Shown here: piece by piece, positions 35,501-48,214 of the stretch
Position numbering within the stretch: the first letter of the stretch is position 1
How the letters are laid out: each line of letters opens with the position of its first letter
Assembly (NCBI GenBank): GCA_963514095.1
Contig: OY741268.1
Coordinates: 25,495,657-25,559,656 of the forward strand
Reading direction: 5' to 3'
DNA from: Eutrigla gurnardus
Taxonomy: Eukaryota > Chordata > Actinopteri > Perciformes > Triglidae
Length of the DNA: 64,000 nucleotides
The notes under the pieces: generated by a model
What the model was told of the DNA's origin: nothing
Database searches by the model: none
The model's input: the letters and a program-made list of their open reading frames with translations, nothing else
Translations under genes and position numbers: made by a program

Positions 35501-36688
35501 CCTACATTTTAAAACTAGACAGCCATAGAAACCAGGACTGGTGAAGCTTCAATATCAAGAAAATTACAATTAAATGAATATTCACTCTCCATTGCAGCTA
35601 TAAATCTATGCTGGGGAAATATAATATAAAGATATGCCCATTTCAAATTGTATCATCAGGAGTCTAGAAGGACTGCTATTAGTCTTAATATGTTGGAATG
35701 GAAATGGAAAGGTTTTTTTTTTTTGCAAGACTTTCTTCCAGATTAGTCTCGTTTGGAAGCAAAGAAGATGCTGTCAGAAGAAAACGGACCTTTTACTTAT
35801 CAGAAACTTTCTGTAATTTGTCAATATCACTTATAATCAACAGGTTATTAAAGGGACCAACTAGATCTCCTCTTAGGGGTTTTGGTATAATTGCCCATCC
35901 AGGACCGAAGGTTGTCTAATATATATTTAATAACATAAACGAATCACACTGTCAAAAGTGAAACAGCACATCTAGCTCAATGTTTGCACGTATTACACAA
36001 TAATAAAGCTAATATGTGGCCTAATGAAGTGGAACGCTGACATGTAAAACGGCGTTGTGCGGTGACAATAATTGAGTGGTAACTTTCAGTACACTGCGGG
36101 TCCTGAACAGCAGCTCAATGAGGTGGTTGCTAAGTGACATGTGCTGTAAATCATGCCCCAACTCGCTCAGTCAATATTGAAATGAGCTGCTGTGTGATGA
36201 ATGACAGGTGCTAAAAAAAAAACCATCCTGTTATATACACACTATGTGGTCTGTGCCGTTCCTGGCTGCTTCGGAGGTTAACAGGGTTAATGCAGGACGT
36301 CCTGGCCTATGTGCTGAAGGCGGAGGGATCCCCCTCCCCCTTCCCCCCCTTGATGAAATATATCACAGAAAAAAAAGTTGAGCGTTTCTCATCTGACCAC
36401 GAGCGTTTGCAACCTGAATTCCAGCAGCAGGTTTAACACGGTAGCATAATGGGGTTATTTACTGTAACGTTGTCACGCTGGTGGTGAGTAAAACAAATCC
36501 TTTGATGTGAGACATCATTGCGAATACTAAAAAGCTGTTGTTTTTTTTTCCCCCCCACGGGATCTTTCAGAGAGGCGTGCATAACATCCATCTGATGGAT
36601 GTCTGCCTTTATTGATGGCCTTAAAACGCTAACCTGTTTTTCCTAATGGCACCACGGTCTGATGAATACACATCCAACAACCGCATAC
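35501..36688. other. Non-coding stretch, no gene seen
   Basis: Includes T runs near 35711 and 36540. The 60- and 73-codon frames near 35634-35919 are low-complexity and not recognised. Confidence 0.45.
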
Positions 36689-36722
36689 GTGTGTGTGTGT
36701 GTGTGTGTGTGTTTGTGTGTGT

Positions 36723-36774
<52 letters not shown>
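36689..36774. repeat. (GT)n microsatellite
   Basis: About 86 bases of GT repeats with two interruptions (GTTT and GTCT). The Thr/His-rich minus-strand frames are its translation. Confidence 0.95.
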
Positions 36775-36776
<2 letters not shown>

Positions 36777-36938
36777 CATCACACGGCTCGTGAGAAATCC
36801 TCCACAGGGATAGGTTCCAGCAGATTGGGCTGCCGTTAGGGGAAAGTGCCGCCACATCCAAGAATTTAGTTCTGAGCCTCGATTTCCTCTCCGGGCTTGC
36901 GGCGGTGTTTGTTTTTCCTAAACATTGTTTATTTTCTG

Positions 36939-36940
<2 letters not shown>

Positions 36941-36978
<38 letters not shown>
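36941..36978. repeat. (GT)n microsatellite
   Basis: About 19 uninterrupted GT units, less than 170 bases from the previous GT tract. Confidence 0.95.
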
Positions 36979-39214
36979 ACATTTGTGTTTAATATTAGTT
37001 TTTCATAGATCTGACACTAACCGGGTGCCTGGCAGTAATACAAATTAAATCCCCGTCGGCTTCCTTTCCATGAAAAATAGATTATCCTCAGAGGGGCGGA
37101 CTGACAAGGTTTGTGTCGGGTCTTTTTATTTCAGGTAATGTTTGCCATGACACAACTACCAGTGCTATTCTATACATAACATGAATATTAAGGCAGATAT
37201 GACTCAATACATACAATACATGAATCAATACGATTCAGCATCATACTCTTTCGTATCGCGTGATTTGTCAAGTAGGAGATGGCCAATCGAAAGGCCGAGG
37301 TTCAAAAGGTCATCTGAGGTTATTTATGTGTTTATTCACTTTTTTCCAAATATTTGTTGTTCAAACGACTAGCCTCTTTCCATGCACTTAATGCAGCTTT
37401 TTTCTTTGGCCTCATCAGCAAAAAAAAAAAAAAAAAAAAAAATCAGGCCTGCTGGGTATGAAGTAGGTCAAACTGTTAGTAGTTAATTTGGGCTTGGCTC
37501 AGACGAGCTTGAAACAGCACTTATTTTTCTGTTCACTTAACTCACCCTCTCTCTGGATAATAGATGATGCTGTCCAAAGCCCTTAATCTTATAACTTTGC
37601 CGTATTCCCAACATATATTTTTTTCGAAACCATAATTTCATGCTCTTGGGTAATGTGAAGAGCAATTATTTGTACTGTGCTGTATAATAACACCCTAAAA
37701 ACACTTTATTCTTTGCGTCATTAGCTCTGGATGGTGTAATCTGGGATGCAAAATGGCGTTTTAGACACCGAGGGGCTTTCGCTGTTGTCACCGCCGTCGC
37801 ATGCATTGTTGATGTTGTTTGGGAGCCGTCCTGCTGCGTGTGCAGCACGTGTCACTCACTTGTCACCGCGTTTCAGACTCAATATCCAGTCACCTCTACC
37901 ATCAGGGGACTTCAATCATAAATCCACCCTCTGAGGTCACTCGCTATGTGAAATGCATGAGAACGAAAGTGAGACACCGGACAAAGTGTTTCTTTTTTTT
38001 TTTCAAAGATCACAATCGCACACTCGTGCTGCTGACACAACGGCTTCTTACAGGACCTTCGACACGCCGTCGATGTGGAAGGTTGATACGGCGAGAGAAG
38101 GATAATTGGAATTTTTTTGTGTTGTGATTTACTACAAAAACATTATCGATTATGTTGTAAGTGTCTTTTAAAAGTCAGAATACACAAACTGTGGTGTATT
38201 TCTCACGATTCCCTCGATCCCCACGACGGATGAAGCAACATTATAGCTTAAAAGTGCTAATTCATGACAATGCTCAACCATCTGCACCTTTTATTATCGC
38301 TTTCATTTCAACATATTTCATGGGTTTAATATGTAGCTGGAAGCTTTATCTGAAAGAACGCCTTCCGCCTAACCTCCGAACACTGAGTTTACTCTTTCTT
38401 TTTAATCAAGCACATTAAACTCCAATGCTATTTAAATTAGGACGTCTGATTAGAACGTGTTACATGATATATAGTTGTAAAGGTAATTAAAGTCATTTGA
38501 CAGTCCAATAAAACTAATTTGAGAGCAAAGATTACGTGCCTCCTAAATACAATTTTAATTGGACATTCATACGTATCACAATGTCGCCGCCACATGAAAT
38601 AGTCCCACACCAGTTCATGTGTTGCAGCGTGCACAGAGGACAGGATTTAGCTTTATAGACGAGCGTTACAATAATCACAACAATGACACCCCCCCCCCTC
38701 CCTCCCTCCTCCTCAACACTTTTCTTGATAAAATATGAAAACCAGAATCACTGTGAGTCACAGCCTTTGAGGTGATAGATTACCTCACTCAAACATGATT
38801 CAGAAATGAAAAAAAGGCTAGAACCCGAAGGCTACATGAATAAAAATGAAAATATTATATTTTAAAGACCAAAATAAGACCAAATGGACCACTGTCACTG
38901 TGGGTTTTGGACCGTGGCTGACTGTCAGGTTACGTAAACATTGTTGGGATTGGGTCACGTGACTCTTATGCGTTTAATTTGACATTTAATCAAGCCTCAC
39001 TGGCCAATTTGATGATTATGTAACCCGTAAGCCTGAATGTAGAAAACCCCCGTTATACACGTTACCACCACCATCCCATCAAACATTAACCAAAGTTAAA
39101 TATTGCATTCACCTACTCTTAACTATACGGAGGGAGAACATCATATAGCACCTTTTCACAAGGTATGCAAACGATGGCGCCGGAGTGTTTTTAGCATCGC
39201 TCCGTATAACTCAT
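36979..39214. other. Non-coding stretch, no gene seen
   Basis: Contains a poly-A run (37421-37442) and otherwise unique sequence, with AATTAA-type cores around 38420-38560 that look enhancer-like but weakly so. Open frames have no recognisable domain. Confidence 0.45.
37421..37442. repeat. Poly-A run
   Basis: About 22 consecutive A. No retroposed coding sequence was recognised upstream. Confidence 0.9.
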
Positions 39215-39325
39215 TGTGATATGCAGCCCGCACAATAAAGATTGAATCAGCCCTTAAGTTTGTCAGTTGTGTTAAAGTCTCGACAGTATTGATGTGATTT
39301 ATGAGATAGCGAGTTAATGCAGGCC
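39215..39325 (+). repeat. Local repeat pair, copy 1
   Basis: GCAGCCCGCACAATAAAG, then TTAAAGTCTCGACAGTATTG followed by ATGTGATTTATGAGAT, is echoed at 40276-40355 by GCAGGCCGCACAAGAAAA, then ATAAAGTCTGAGCGATATTG and ATATGATTTATGAGAT, in the same orientation. They are probably two diverged copies of an unknown repeat. Confidence 0.55.
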
Positions 39326-39543
39326 ACAGGAATGCCACACAGATGGGGCTGTAACTTCGACACTAAGTGGCATATATTGGTTTTAATAGACTGAGAACTG
39401 TCACTAATGGTGGAATCCTTTTGATTTACAGCCTTTTACTGCTCCGGGTCTCAGGTGTTGCTTTTGCTCACAGTCAACATTACCGGGGATGAATTCAACC
39501 TTTCTTCTCCTTTTTACCATCAAATCAAGGACGACGCATCTAT

Positions 39544-39604
<61 letters not shown>

Positions 39605-39611
39605 CACACAC
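39544..39611. repeat. (CA)n microsatellite
   Basis: About 29 uninterrupted CA units followed by an AAAACACACA variant. Confidence 0.95.
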
Positions 39612-40275
39612 TGCACCCATTTGAAAAGCAGGAAGCAGACTTTTTTTTTTTATGTTTAACCGGTGAGTTTAACGTAACGTGACACATAAGTAACATGTAA
39701 GAAAACGGTGTTGTTGCTATGGTTACCCTCAGTTTGATGTCGTCAATCACTGGAGTACTTTTCTGTTGTCATGGCATATTGTGAGTGATTGGAATGTTAA
39801 CTAACTGTGTGATGGAAAGCAATCTCACTTAAAGTATTTAAGTGTTGACTGAGACGTGTTGTTAATCTCACTTTAACATGTGGAGAAGAGAGAGAATACA
39901 TTAGAAACGCTAATATTAGGCTCATAGGTTTTTAGTAATCGTTGGTAAATCAGCAATAAAAAGACTTTAATAAGAAAACTTTAGGTTGTGGAGAAATCTT
40001 TCTGAGTCACTGATTAAGTCAAGTCACCACATCCACAGTTAACAGCATATACCTTTTGTTAATTAAAATAATAATATATTCATAAGCGGATGTGAACATT
40101 TAGTGAATAATGAATTACATTCTATAATTGAGTCCATGAACATTTGTAAATGCTTATCTTTATAGCAGCTTACAACTCCATTAAAGAGTACCATAAACCA
40201 TTCATTGCACGGTTTATCGCACAATACAGTAAGCAGACAAACTATTGTGTTTTCCTCACCACCCCTGTGATTCAT
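39612..40275. other. Non-coding stretch, no gene seen
   Basis: AT-rich unique sequence between two copies of the local repeat pair. No coding or RNA feature. Confidence 0.45.
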
Positions 40276-40355
40276 GCAGGCCGCACAAGAAAAAAACTGT
40301 ATCGGTTGCAATAAAGTCTGAGCGATATTGATATGATTTATGAGATCCCAAGTTT
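40276..40355 (+). repeat. Local repeat pair, copy 2
   Basis: Partner of 39215-39325, shorter in the middle. Spacing between the copies is about 1.06 kb. Confidence 0.55.
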
Positions 40356-40554
40356 AGAAAAAGGAAAACACGGACAGGCTTTTGTTAAGTTTAATTTTGA
40401 GATTTGTCTGCACCAGGAATCCATAAATCAATCAATGACTCATAGCAACTTTAAATTTAAAATCCTCTGCATGTCCGACTGGAAAATATACAGTGTGTAA
40501 TATATGAGAGATGAAGACAATGTCCCCGACAAATGGTGTGGAGACACAAGCCCC

Positions 40555-41060
40555 TTTTACACAGACGATTCCGCCATAATGGCGGGAAAGTGAGTCAAAA
40601 TATGCTTTAACTTAAACTTTGTGTGTCTGCGTTTGTGAAAGGAGTGGGACGTCCCACAGTGACGTATTCAATGAGCGTAGGAAATCTGACTCGCTCGATG
40701 CATCAAAACAACTACAAAAGGTGAACTTTTGCTCGTCTCACATATTTACGTGACTCTTCAACAAGTGAAGAAGTGCATCATAAACATGTGGATGCGTATA
40801 ACGGCGGCCTCGTATGAGCAACTTCCAACGCATTATCTTCTTCGGATCTACGATTTGAGCTGGTTAAATCTGCCGTCGCCTTGGTAACGCGACTCCACTA
40901 CGTCACGTCTTTTCCGCCTCGGGTGCTCGGAGCGTTAAGATAGCACGCCTCGTCTCACCTCTGATGCGGCTCTGTGACGACCTCCGTTGGCGTCTCAGAG
41001 GCGTAATATTCCTGTTTAGACTGAGGACTAATAATGGCGGAATACTCATATTTCCTATTG
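40555..41060. mobile_element. GC-rich candidate non-autonomous DNA transposon
   Basis: The left end carries GATTCCGCCATAATGGCGG (itself a palindrome, about 40566-40584). The right end carries AATAATGGCGGAATACTC (about 41030-41047), giving short inverted ends with the shared core ATTCCGCCATTAT. The interior is CpG-rich (TAACGGCGGCCTCG near 40799, CGACCTCCGTTGGCGTCTC near 40978). Its wording is partly familiar from a fish repeat. Exact termini and a target duplication could not be fixed. No protein is encoded. Confidence 0.45.
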
Positions 41061-41258
41061 GAATGTTATTCTTGCATTGTGTCACACTGTACACAGGTAT
41101 GTTATTAACTTATTTATTTATAGATGTGTAACCTGTATATTCACATTAACACTCTGAGAAGCAGCCAACCACCTTTCACCTTTTTCTTTCTTTTTTGTTA
41201 ATTAGCTTCACATTGAGCCTGGATTTGCTCACAGCACTTCACTGTCGTGTGTCGACAT

Positions 41259-41259
<1 letters not shown>

Positions 41260-41313
<54 letters not shown>
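41260..41313. repeat. (CA)n microsatellite
   Basis: About 26 uninterrupted AC units. Confidence 0.95.
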
Positions 41314-41314
<1 letters not shown>

Positions 41315-43239
41315 CGAAGCCTTTGTGCATATGCAGTATAAGATACCACTGCAGCTCCTGTCCTGATATGTCATGCCGTCTCATGAATTCCCCCGTCGTA
41401 TAAAGGAGGAGCAGACGCATGAGGGAGAAAAATGAACTCCGTCAGGAAGCTGGATAACATTTCTCTGACACATACAACCTTGGTCCAGTAAGAATATCTC
41501 TGTATCCTGCTGACATGTGATCTTCTGAATCTATTTGGGACAGCTTGTCTCGCTGAACTCACTAAACAAGTCCTTTTCAAGCGGCATCATTCATCAATTT
41601 CCACCCGGATGATACCGCACAAGCTCGATAGCTGGCGGACGTTTAACAATATGTCACGCCGCCATCCTCAGACAACCCACACTTAAGGCTTTTACTAATC
41701 CATCGCTTCAGGTGTTGACAACGTAAAGCGCTTAAGGCGTCGAGCGGAGCTCATCACGCCCCATTGTTGCCGTAACAACACTTAATCAACATCCATCGGG
41801 GGAGAGCTTTTTCAGAATAGTCATTACGGTTCCCGGCTAGTGAGATTGTAACTCGAAGGAACACACTTTATGTTTTTTTTTTTAGGCTAAATCTGTCTTT
41901 GTTTGTGATGATGGTACAGAGCGGCTGAAGCACTTTCTGCTGATGGAGAGGTTCAGCAGATAAATGATGAAAGGGATTTTCTGAGAACCGCTGTATGGCT
42001 CTTTGAACTATTTTTACTGCCTTATTTTTCATGATTGCTGGGAGGTCCGACTCGACTAAGGCAACCTCTTCTGAAAATTTGTGAAGATGGTTTACTCACG
42101 GATGGAGATGTAGTACAGTGCGGTTTCTCTGATTGTCTGCTGTGAACCATGTTTACTCTCAAATGCATACTAAGTGAATCCGCTGAATGGTTCCAGTTTT
42201 AGGAACAAAGATGCTCTCATCGTCAAGAGGCTGCATGTGGAATGATGCTTTGATAGGCTAACTGTTGGGGGGGTTGGAATCAGTCTACCTATTATGTGTT
42301 GATGAGAATGTAATTTATGTTTCAATTCAACAATGGAATATTTGTTTTACTTGAATGCATCCGTGAATGAAAAGATGAAGATGCAAAGATGCAGTTTGAG
42401 ACTTCATTTAATTGTGGTCCCTGTGTGTCTGCTGCCTCGGATTTCTACTTTACTACTATTAGAATTTATTAATTTGTTTCTGATCCACTCCCGGACTCTT
42501 GGAGATAACCACTTCCTTAGATATGTTTCTAAAATATTCAATGTCTGCATGTTCTTATAGTATATAGTATATTTTATATATTTATGTTTTGGGCATGGAC
42601 AATTATAAAGTAAAAGAACAAAGATTTGAGAAAGTTTATTTCTGACAATAACTGAAAAAACAATTTCAATTTATTATTTTGCAATTTAATTTTTTTTTCT
42701 TCAAATACATGTGTTCAGACTTTTTTAATGTAAATCTATGTAGTTGGTTTTGAAGTGTTAACTCTTCACTTTGCCACAAACTGGGCATGCACATTTTATG
42801 CAGGTGACAAAAAACAAAACATATTATTTTCATACCAATCAAGGAAATATTTTATGTGTAATATGTATTATGCGTGAACAAAAAGACAATCCCAGAAGGT
42901 TACTGTAAAGAACTTTAAAACTCCAATAAATCAATGACAAAAATGAAAAAAAACAACAACATTTAATCATATCTTTGAGTTCATTGAACCCCAAATAAAA
43001 GCAACGTGTCATTGTCCAGCAGACTTGTGAAACGTCTTTAAAGTCACGTTTATTGAAGCAATTCTCATAAATTAGGGAAAAAATGTTATAAAACAAAGTG
43101 AATTGTTTAAGAGCATCGTAAAATCAACATAAGAGATCATTTTAATTGATCTACAGTTCCAAAAAATATTTAGTGTCTCGTAACCTCGCAGCAATGAGGT
43201 CAACGATATATTTTATGTCTTCTATAAAACAAAAACAAA
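41314..43239. other. Non-coding stretch, no gene seen
   Basis: Unique-looking, AT-rich especially from 42550 to 43240. The 75- and 85-codon frames (42333-42560, 42839-43096) are low-complexity hydrophobic with no domain that I recognise. Confidence 0.45.
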
Positions 43240-43560
43240 ATAAAAAAGAGCATCTTGATTTATGTCCTTTTGCACTCCTAATTGAATTAGTCATTTCTAC
43301 CACTTTGCCTTAACGGATCCGCATGCTGCATTACACCAAGGATATTATATCCCTCATCCGACTGGGGGATGTGCTTCTGAAATGTCTTAATCGGTGGAGC
43401 CGCCGTCTATTACAGTGACTCACACCGGGAGAGACTCGCCCCCTAAAGGAGGCTCGAGTGTTGCCTTTAATGAATGAGGCCTGTAACATCAATGCCTGTT
43501 GACCTGCACCATGCGGTTTAGCCGCTCAGCTGGGGTCAGCGTCTCCACTTTCCATTAATA
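43240..43560. promoter_or_regulatory. Candidate conserved non-coding block
   Basis: Repeat-free sequence with CCTAATTGAATTAGTCATT (about 43276-43294; an imperfect palindrome of homeodomain cores), GTCTTAATCGG and TTTAATGAATGAGG. No coding character. Inferred from composition. Confidence 0.3.
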
Positions 43561-45309
43561 TTCTGATATGATGTATCTAGTTTAAGAGTCGTGAGTGATG
43601 TGTTCAGTGTGCGAAAAAAAAACTCATTATCCCTGCTCGAAAAATTCACCAATGTCAATATTAAGTGGGACGTGAGGCTTTTTTAACTGTAGAATTTCTG
43701 TGATCTGTGAGAGTGCGCCTCCTGTGATAACCTTATGAAAGCTGAGTGTGTGTGGGTGGGTAAGTGGGTGTGTGTAGATAACAGAAGAAGAAGAAGAAAT
43801 TGGGAGGGAAAAAAAAACACTCTCACCATGATCCGGCATCAAATTCGAGGCTGCATCTTCTTGAATTGGCTCGATTGGGCGCCGCGGCCATCTGCCGTCT
43901 TGGCAGGGACCGGACAGGAATGACGAGCGCAGCACTCACAGAGGAATCTGTTGTTGTTATTTCAGCTAATTCAAGTTAATGGCACCTGTAAAACTCACCA
44001 CATAGTATAAAAATAATCACATGGCCTTGAGAAAAAAATGCTACAGTCGTCTTTGTCAAGGCGATGCCATAAAAAACATGTGGTTTGTGGGAAAACAGGA
44101 AATGGATGTCCCATGACATAAGTCTTTGTGGGGAACTGAGCTTAGTGAAAGATAAACATTTAATTCTCCACTGAGACACATTTAATGTTCATTTAAAGTT
44201 TATACAAGTCTTGGTTAAAATCAAAGTGATGTGAGTCCTTTTCCTTGGATTTCTAGCGTTTCCTTTACACCGCGTTCCCTCGGACACCTTCTTTCGGGTT
44301 GAAAACGCAGCTTCATATTTTCCTCCGTGGTGTTTCTTTAAGCCGCTGAGGTTATTTGCTGTAAATGTCACCTGGGACTCTGAGTGACAAAATAATGACA
44401 ACCTTTTTCTTTTTTTTTCTTCTTTTTTTTTGAGGCAGAGCAATTTCCCAGAATTGAATGAGCAGGATGTGTGCAGAGTGAACAATATGTGCACTCGCCT
44501 CCCGATTGGTCTCTTGTCAATACCATCACACGACATCTCTCCGACAATGTGTTCCGACAAATAGATTGGACGTCTCGCCCTGACGGACGCCCCGGAGGCA
44601 AAATAGAGGTGTAAACACATACGTGCTTTTGTCCACTCTGTTTATTTTTTTTATGAAACCCCTTCAGACGAATGCAGTCAGAGGCAGAAATGGATCACAT
44701 TAAGGGCGACGTCAAAAAAAGGCGTAGATCAACCCCCCCTTTCCCCTCCCCTTCGTACAGTAGCTACAGAAAATATTAGTTAATTAAAGTGTCATTGAAC
44801 CGGCTGGGTTGTGTGACAGAAAAATCCATTCATTCCATTAAAGTAGTAACTGTATCTGTTTGCACGTCAAACGTCCGAGAGATTATCGAGTTGTGATGTG
44901 ACAAATACACGTCTCATTCATTCTTGTTATACGACACTTGTGCTCACGTAAAGCGGATAGTTCGAGTCAGCGAAGGTCACTACTTTTTCAGTTTGAGTCA
45001 AGATTATATGTTTTTGCACCATTTTCTTTTTTGAACCTGTCGTTTTCTTGTTTAGATGACATTCTGCCCTGATTCTTCTTCTTCTTGGAGGGTTGAACAT
45101 GTGCTCGTGATAGCAAGTGTTTTCGTTTGTCTCTGCTGTTAATTAAATGGTTCATTGGATTTGAAATAAAAATGTGACACCTTGGGTTTAAAAAAACAAA
45201 ATGTTACAAATAGATAACTGGTGTGAAGTGACAGTTATTAGCATACAACTTTTGATTATTTGGATTTTTGTTCTGTAAAACCAGCATAATTGCAACAAAC
45301 AGTTAGTGC
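43561..45309. other. Non-coding stretch, no gene seen
   Basis: Includes a short GAAGAAGAAGAAG tract (near 43785) and T-rich runs near 44403-44431. The 143-codon minus frame at 44189-44620 crosses that run as a Lys-rich stretch and has no recognisable domain. Confidence 0.45.
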
Positions 45310-45990
45310 TCATTAAAGTGTGTACAAGTACAAGTTTATTAACGGCCGTGGTAGAAGACGTTAGAAGACAAGTTAAAGTCCTACATTTGAGCAAAAGTAA
45401 GCAATGATTCTCAGAAGTAAAAGTACTCATAATGGAGACAGAAAATCCTCCGTCACTGTCATTATATTTTGTTTCTCATTAGTTTATTATCACTGATTCA
45501 TTAAGCAGCATTTTAATGTTGCAGCTAATCTGAACTCTCTGTTCAGTGGGGTAGTTTTTTATAAAAAGCAATATATCATGTTCATAATAGGATTTAAATG
45601 ACTAGTTGATAATGACAAAGTTATTTGGCAACTCTCTTGATAACTGATTTATTAATTTTCGACAGAAAAGCCAACCATTCTCTGGCTTCTCTGCTGTGTT
45701 TCTTCTATTATCGTCGTACTTTTAACTGATAAGACAAGAGATGACATTTGGCATTTTGACTATTTTCCGACATCAGATTGATGACGATGAAAAAAAGTCA
45801 TTAGTCGAAGCCCCGATTTATAATATCATCTCTTTATGGAGAAAATGGCGTAATAAAAGAAACCATAACTGAAATTTAGAGGGGTAAAAAGTTCAATGTT
45901 TGCATCTGAAATGCAGTGGAGTGGAAGTAGTATAAAGTCACAATCGTATCTCAGAATTGCACTTACAGTTGAGTAAATGTACTTCATTGC
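45310..45990 (+). repeat. 'AAGTAC' dispersed repeat, longer copy
   Basis: Ordered phrases match an abundant fish repeat that I recognise: TTAAAGTCCTACATTTGAGCAAAAGTA (about 45373-45400), AAGTAAAAGTACTCATAATGG (45415-45435), GCATTTTAATGTTGCAGCTAA (45509-45529), GGGGTAAAAAGTTCAATGTTTGC, GCAGTGGAGTGGAAGTA and the end TTGAGTAAATGTACTTCATTGC (about 45968-45989). It is probably a non-autonomous hAT-like element. The end of the same family occurs inverted at 26130-26370. Confidence 0.7.
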
Positions 45991-47854
45991 TAATGGCAGA
46001 TAGTCCATCTATCTTTGTAATAAATCATTTTAATAGAGACATTATGTTTTTGCCCAGAATCAAGCATTTTGATCTAAAACTTTTCTCATATTTCTTTTTT
46101 TTTTTTTTAAAGATTGAACTTTAGTATTACATTTCAGGTAACATTTTCGCAGGGTGGATACGTGGCATTTTGAAACGAAGCCCCTGAAATGTTAAGTCGG
46201 CTGCCAGATCCCAGCAGCTGTAGATGACGTCGTCCTCTCGGAGTCTCAGAGCGGCACTGGAAACGGACTGACACAAAAGCAGGGAGTCATAAAACATTCA
46301 GCATCATTCAAAGTCTCCTCTCCCATGCACGCTAAACAATGTCACATTCACGACAACAAGAGAATGTCGGCCCAGGAAGCATATTTCAGGAAACCCTTTA
46401 TTTTTGTTTGAGAAACTGAACGTGGAGGAGGGGAGAAAAACTTCCTTTGGCTTGACAGACTGTCACATAGCGAGTATTCCAGCAGCTCCGTTTCCAAGTT
46501 AGCTCCAATAAAGTAATATTATTATTATTTATCAGGCGTACAGGATTTTTGAATTTATAGGATATCGTTTAAAAACGGGGGAAAGAATGCAAATGTTGTT
46601 TTTCTGCTGAATCTTTACCGAGCAAATCACACCTCATTTAGACGCGATTAGCCGCCGCAAGACTTTCTCTTTCTTTGAGCTTTCGTGACATTTACATTGA
46701 AAATGGTAAACAAAATGGATTCCTTGTGCAAATGCATCCCTTCGGAATTAAAGTCTGCATGGAAATGTGCCATTCACGGGGGTTCATTTACCGTCTTTAT
46801 TTCATTGTTTTATGAGGTCTTAAAAATGTAAGTGCTCCTTTTTCTTCCTCCTCACCTATTAGAGAACAGCAGCTGTGAGGCAATTCAGCGAGGGGGGGCA
46901 AATACAAAAAAAATCTGAATACCATGTGTTGAACTGTTTAAGGGCTAAGCAGCGGGTTTGATGGATTACAAGTCAGTTAGTCCATTTTGCTGACGGAATG
47001 CAAATTTATTTATGACCCTGAGACTGGGAGAAAATGAAATCATCATATATTTCCAAACACTCACACAGTGTTTTAGATTAGGGGAATCTGTTTGGGATGG
47101 AAACGCATTCCATGAATAAATTGTGCGAGTTCCCCCCTTTTGGAAACAACTCTCGGAGCCGTACTTTTCCAACATCGCCTGGGTTCCCTCCAACGATTCG
47201 GCTCTTGAACTCGAGAGAGAGAGAATGTGGAGAATCCGCGTGAAAGGAAAAAAAAAGAAATCTTAATTTAAGGGGCACGACGGGACACGGTGTCTTCTCT
47301 TCAAGTCGGCGGAGTTGTACTTTGAATCAAAAACACTAAATCAACTTTAATTTTTAGAGTGTCTGCTTTTGATTTATAGTCGTGGAATAAAATGCAGCCC
47401 ATTTCATATGATTTGGTGGTTATCCCATTTGACATTTTCATCAAATCACATTCTCGGGCCATATCTGTAAAATTGAGAAATCATCAGAGCTGAAGTAGTG
47501 GGATATTGGAAGTTCGGCTTCATCAGCAGTCTGTGCTGCTGAAATGAGAGACCTTCAGTGGGCTCCTTCATCGGCATCCACCCTCCCCTTCACTTTCCGC
47601 CTCTCCGGTTTTTTTTTTTAAATCTCCATCTCTCGTTCTCATTTGGCTTTGCTCCTCACTCAGCTGCACAAGATTTCGGTGAGATCGCACTGTGCGGCTA
47701 TTTTATCTCCACTTGTGTGCGAAATAATTTAATTAAACAAAGTCACAGCTGTGCATAGCATATCCAGATCATAACATATTTATTGGTATTTTGAGAGCTG
47801 AAGCTCCCACCAGATCTGTATATATATAAATGTGTATATATATACATGTGTGTG
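45991..47854. other. Non-coding stretch, no gene seen
   Basis: Unique-looking sequence with a poly-T run near 46097-46109 and enhancer-like AT-rich parts (for example ATTAGCCGCC/TTTAGACGCGATTAG near 46635). No exon, RNA gene or further repeat was recognised. Confidence 0.45.
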
Positions 47855-48177
47855 CTTGTGGCATCTGTGGCATTTTGCTGTGAGACAAAACTGCACATTT
47901 CAGAGTGGCCTTTTATTGTGGACAGTCTAAGGCACACCTGTGCACTAATCATGATGTCAGATCAGCATCTTGATGTGGCACACCTGTGAGGTGGGATGGA
48001 TTATCTCAGCAAAGCAGAAGTGCTCACTATCACACATTTAGACTGATTTGTGAACAATGTTTGAGAGAAATGGTAATATTGTGTATCTGGAATGAATTTT
48101 AGATCTTTAAGTCCATCTCATGAAAAATGGGAGCAAAAACAAAAGTGTTGCGTTTATATTTTTGTTGAGTGTATATA
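47855..48177 (-). mobile_element. Truncated Tc1-type transposon end
   Basis: On the minus strand this begins with the terminal repeat TACACTCAACAAAAATATAA followed by the ACGCAACACTTTTG block (about 48136-48172 on the plus strand). It continues through the untranslated leader, with phrases such as GAGATAATCCATCCCACC and CACAGGTGTGCC and an ATAAAAGGCCACTC block. It stops at GCCACAGATGCC, just where the transposase frame would start in intact fish copies that I recognise. The transposase and the other terminal repeat are missing. The break lies next to a TATATA-rich stretch (47819-47843). Confidence 0.8.
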
Positions 48178-48180
48178 TAA

Positions 48181-48194
48181 GAGAGAGAGAGAGT
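48181..48194. repeat. Short (GA)n tract
   Basis: GAGAGAGAGAGAGA, directly outside the Tc1-type terminal repeat. Confidence 0.85.
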
Positions 48195-48214
48195 AATACC
48201 TACTCTTTCAACAT

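Noticed and set aside
36621..36861. His/Thr-rich minus-strand proteins
   Set aside because: Pure translation of the GT microsatellite. The same applies to the frames over 39404-39750, 41229-41420 and 50001-50204.
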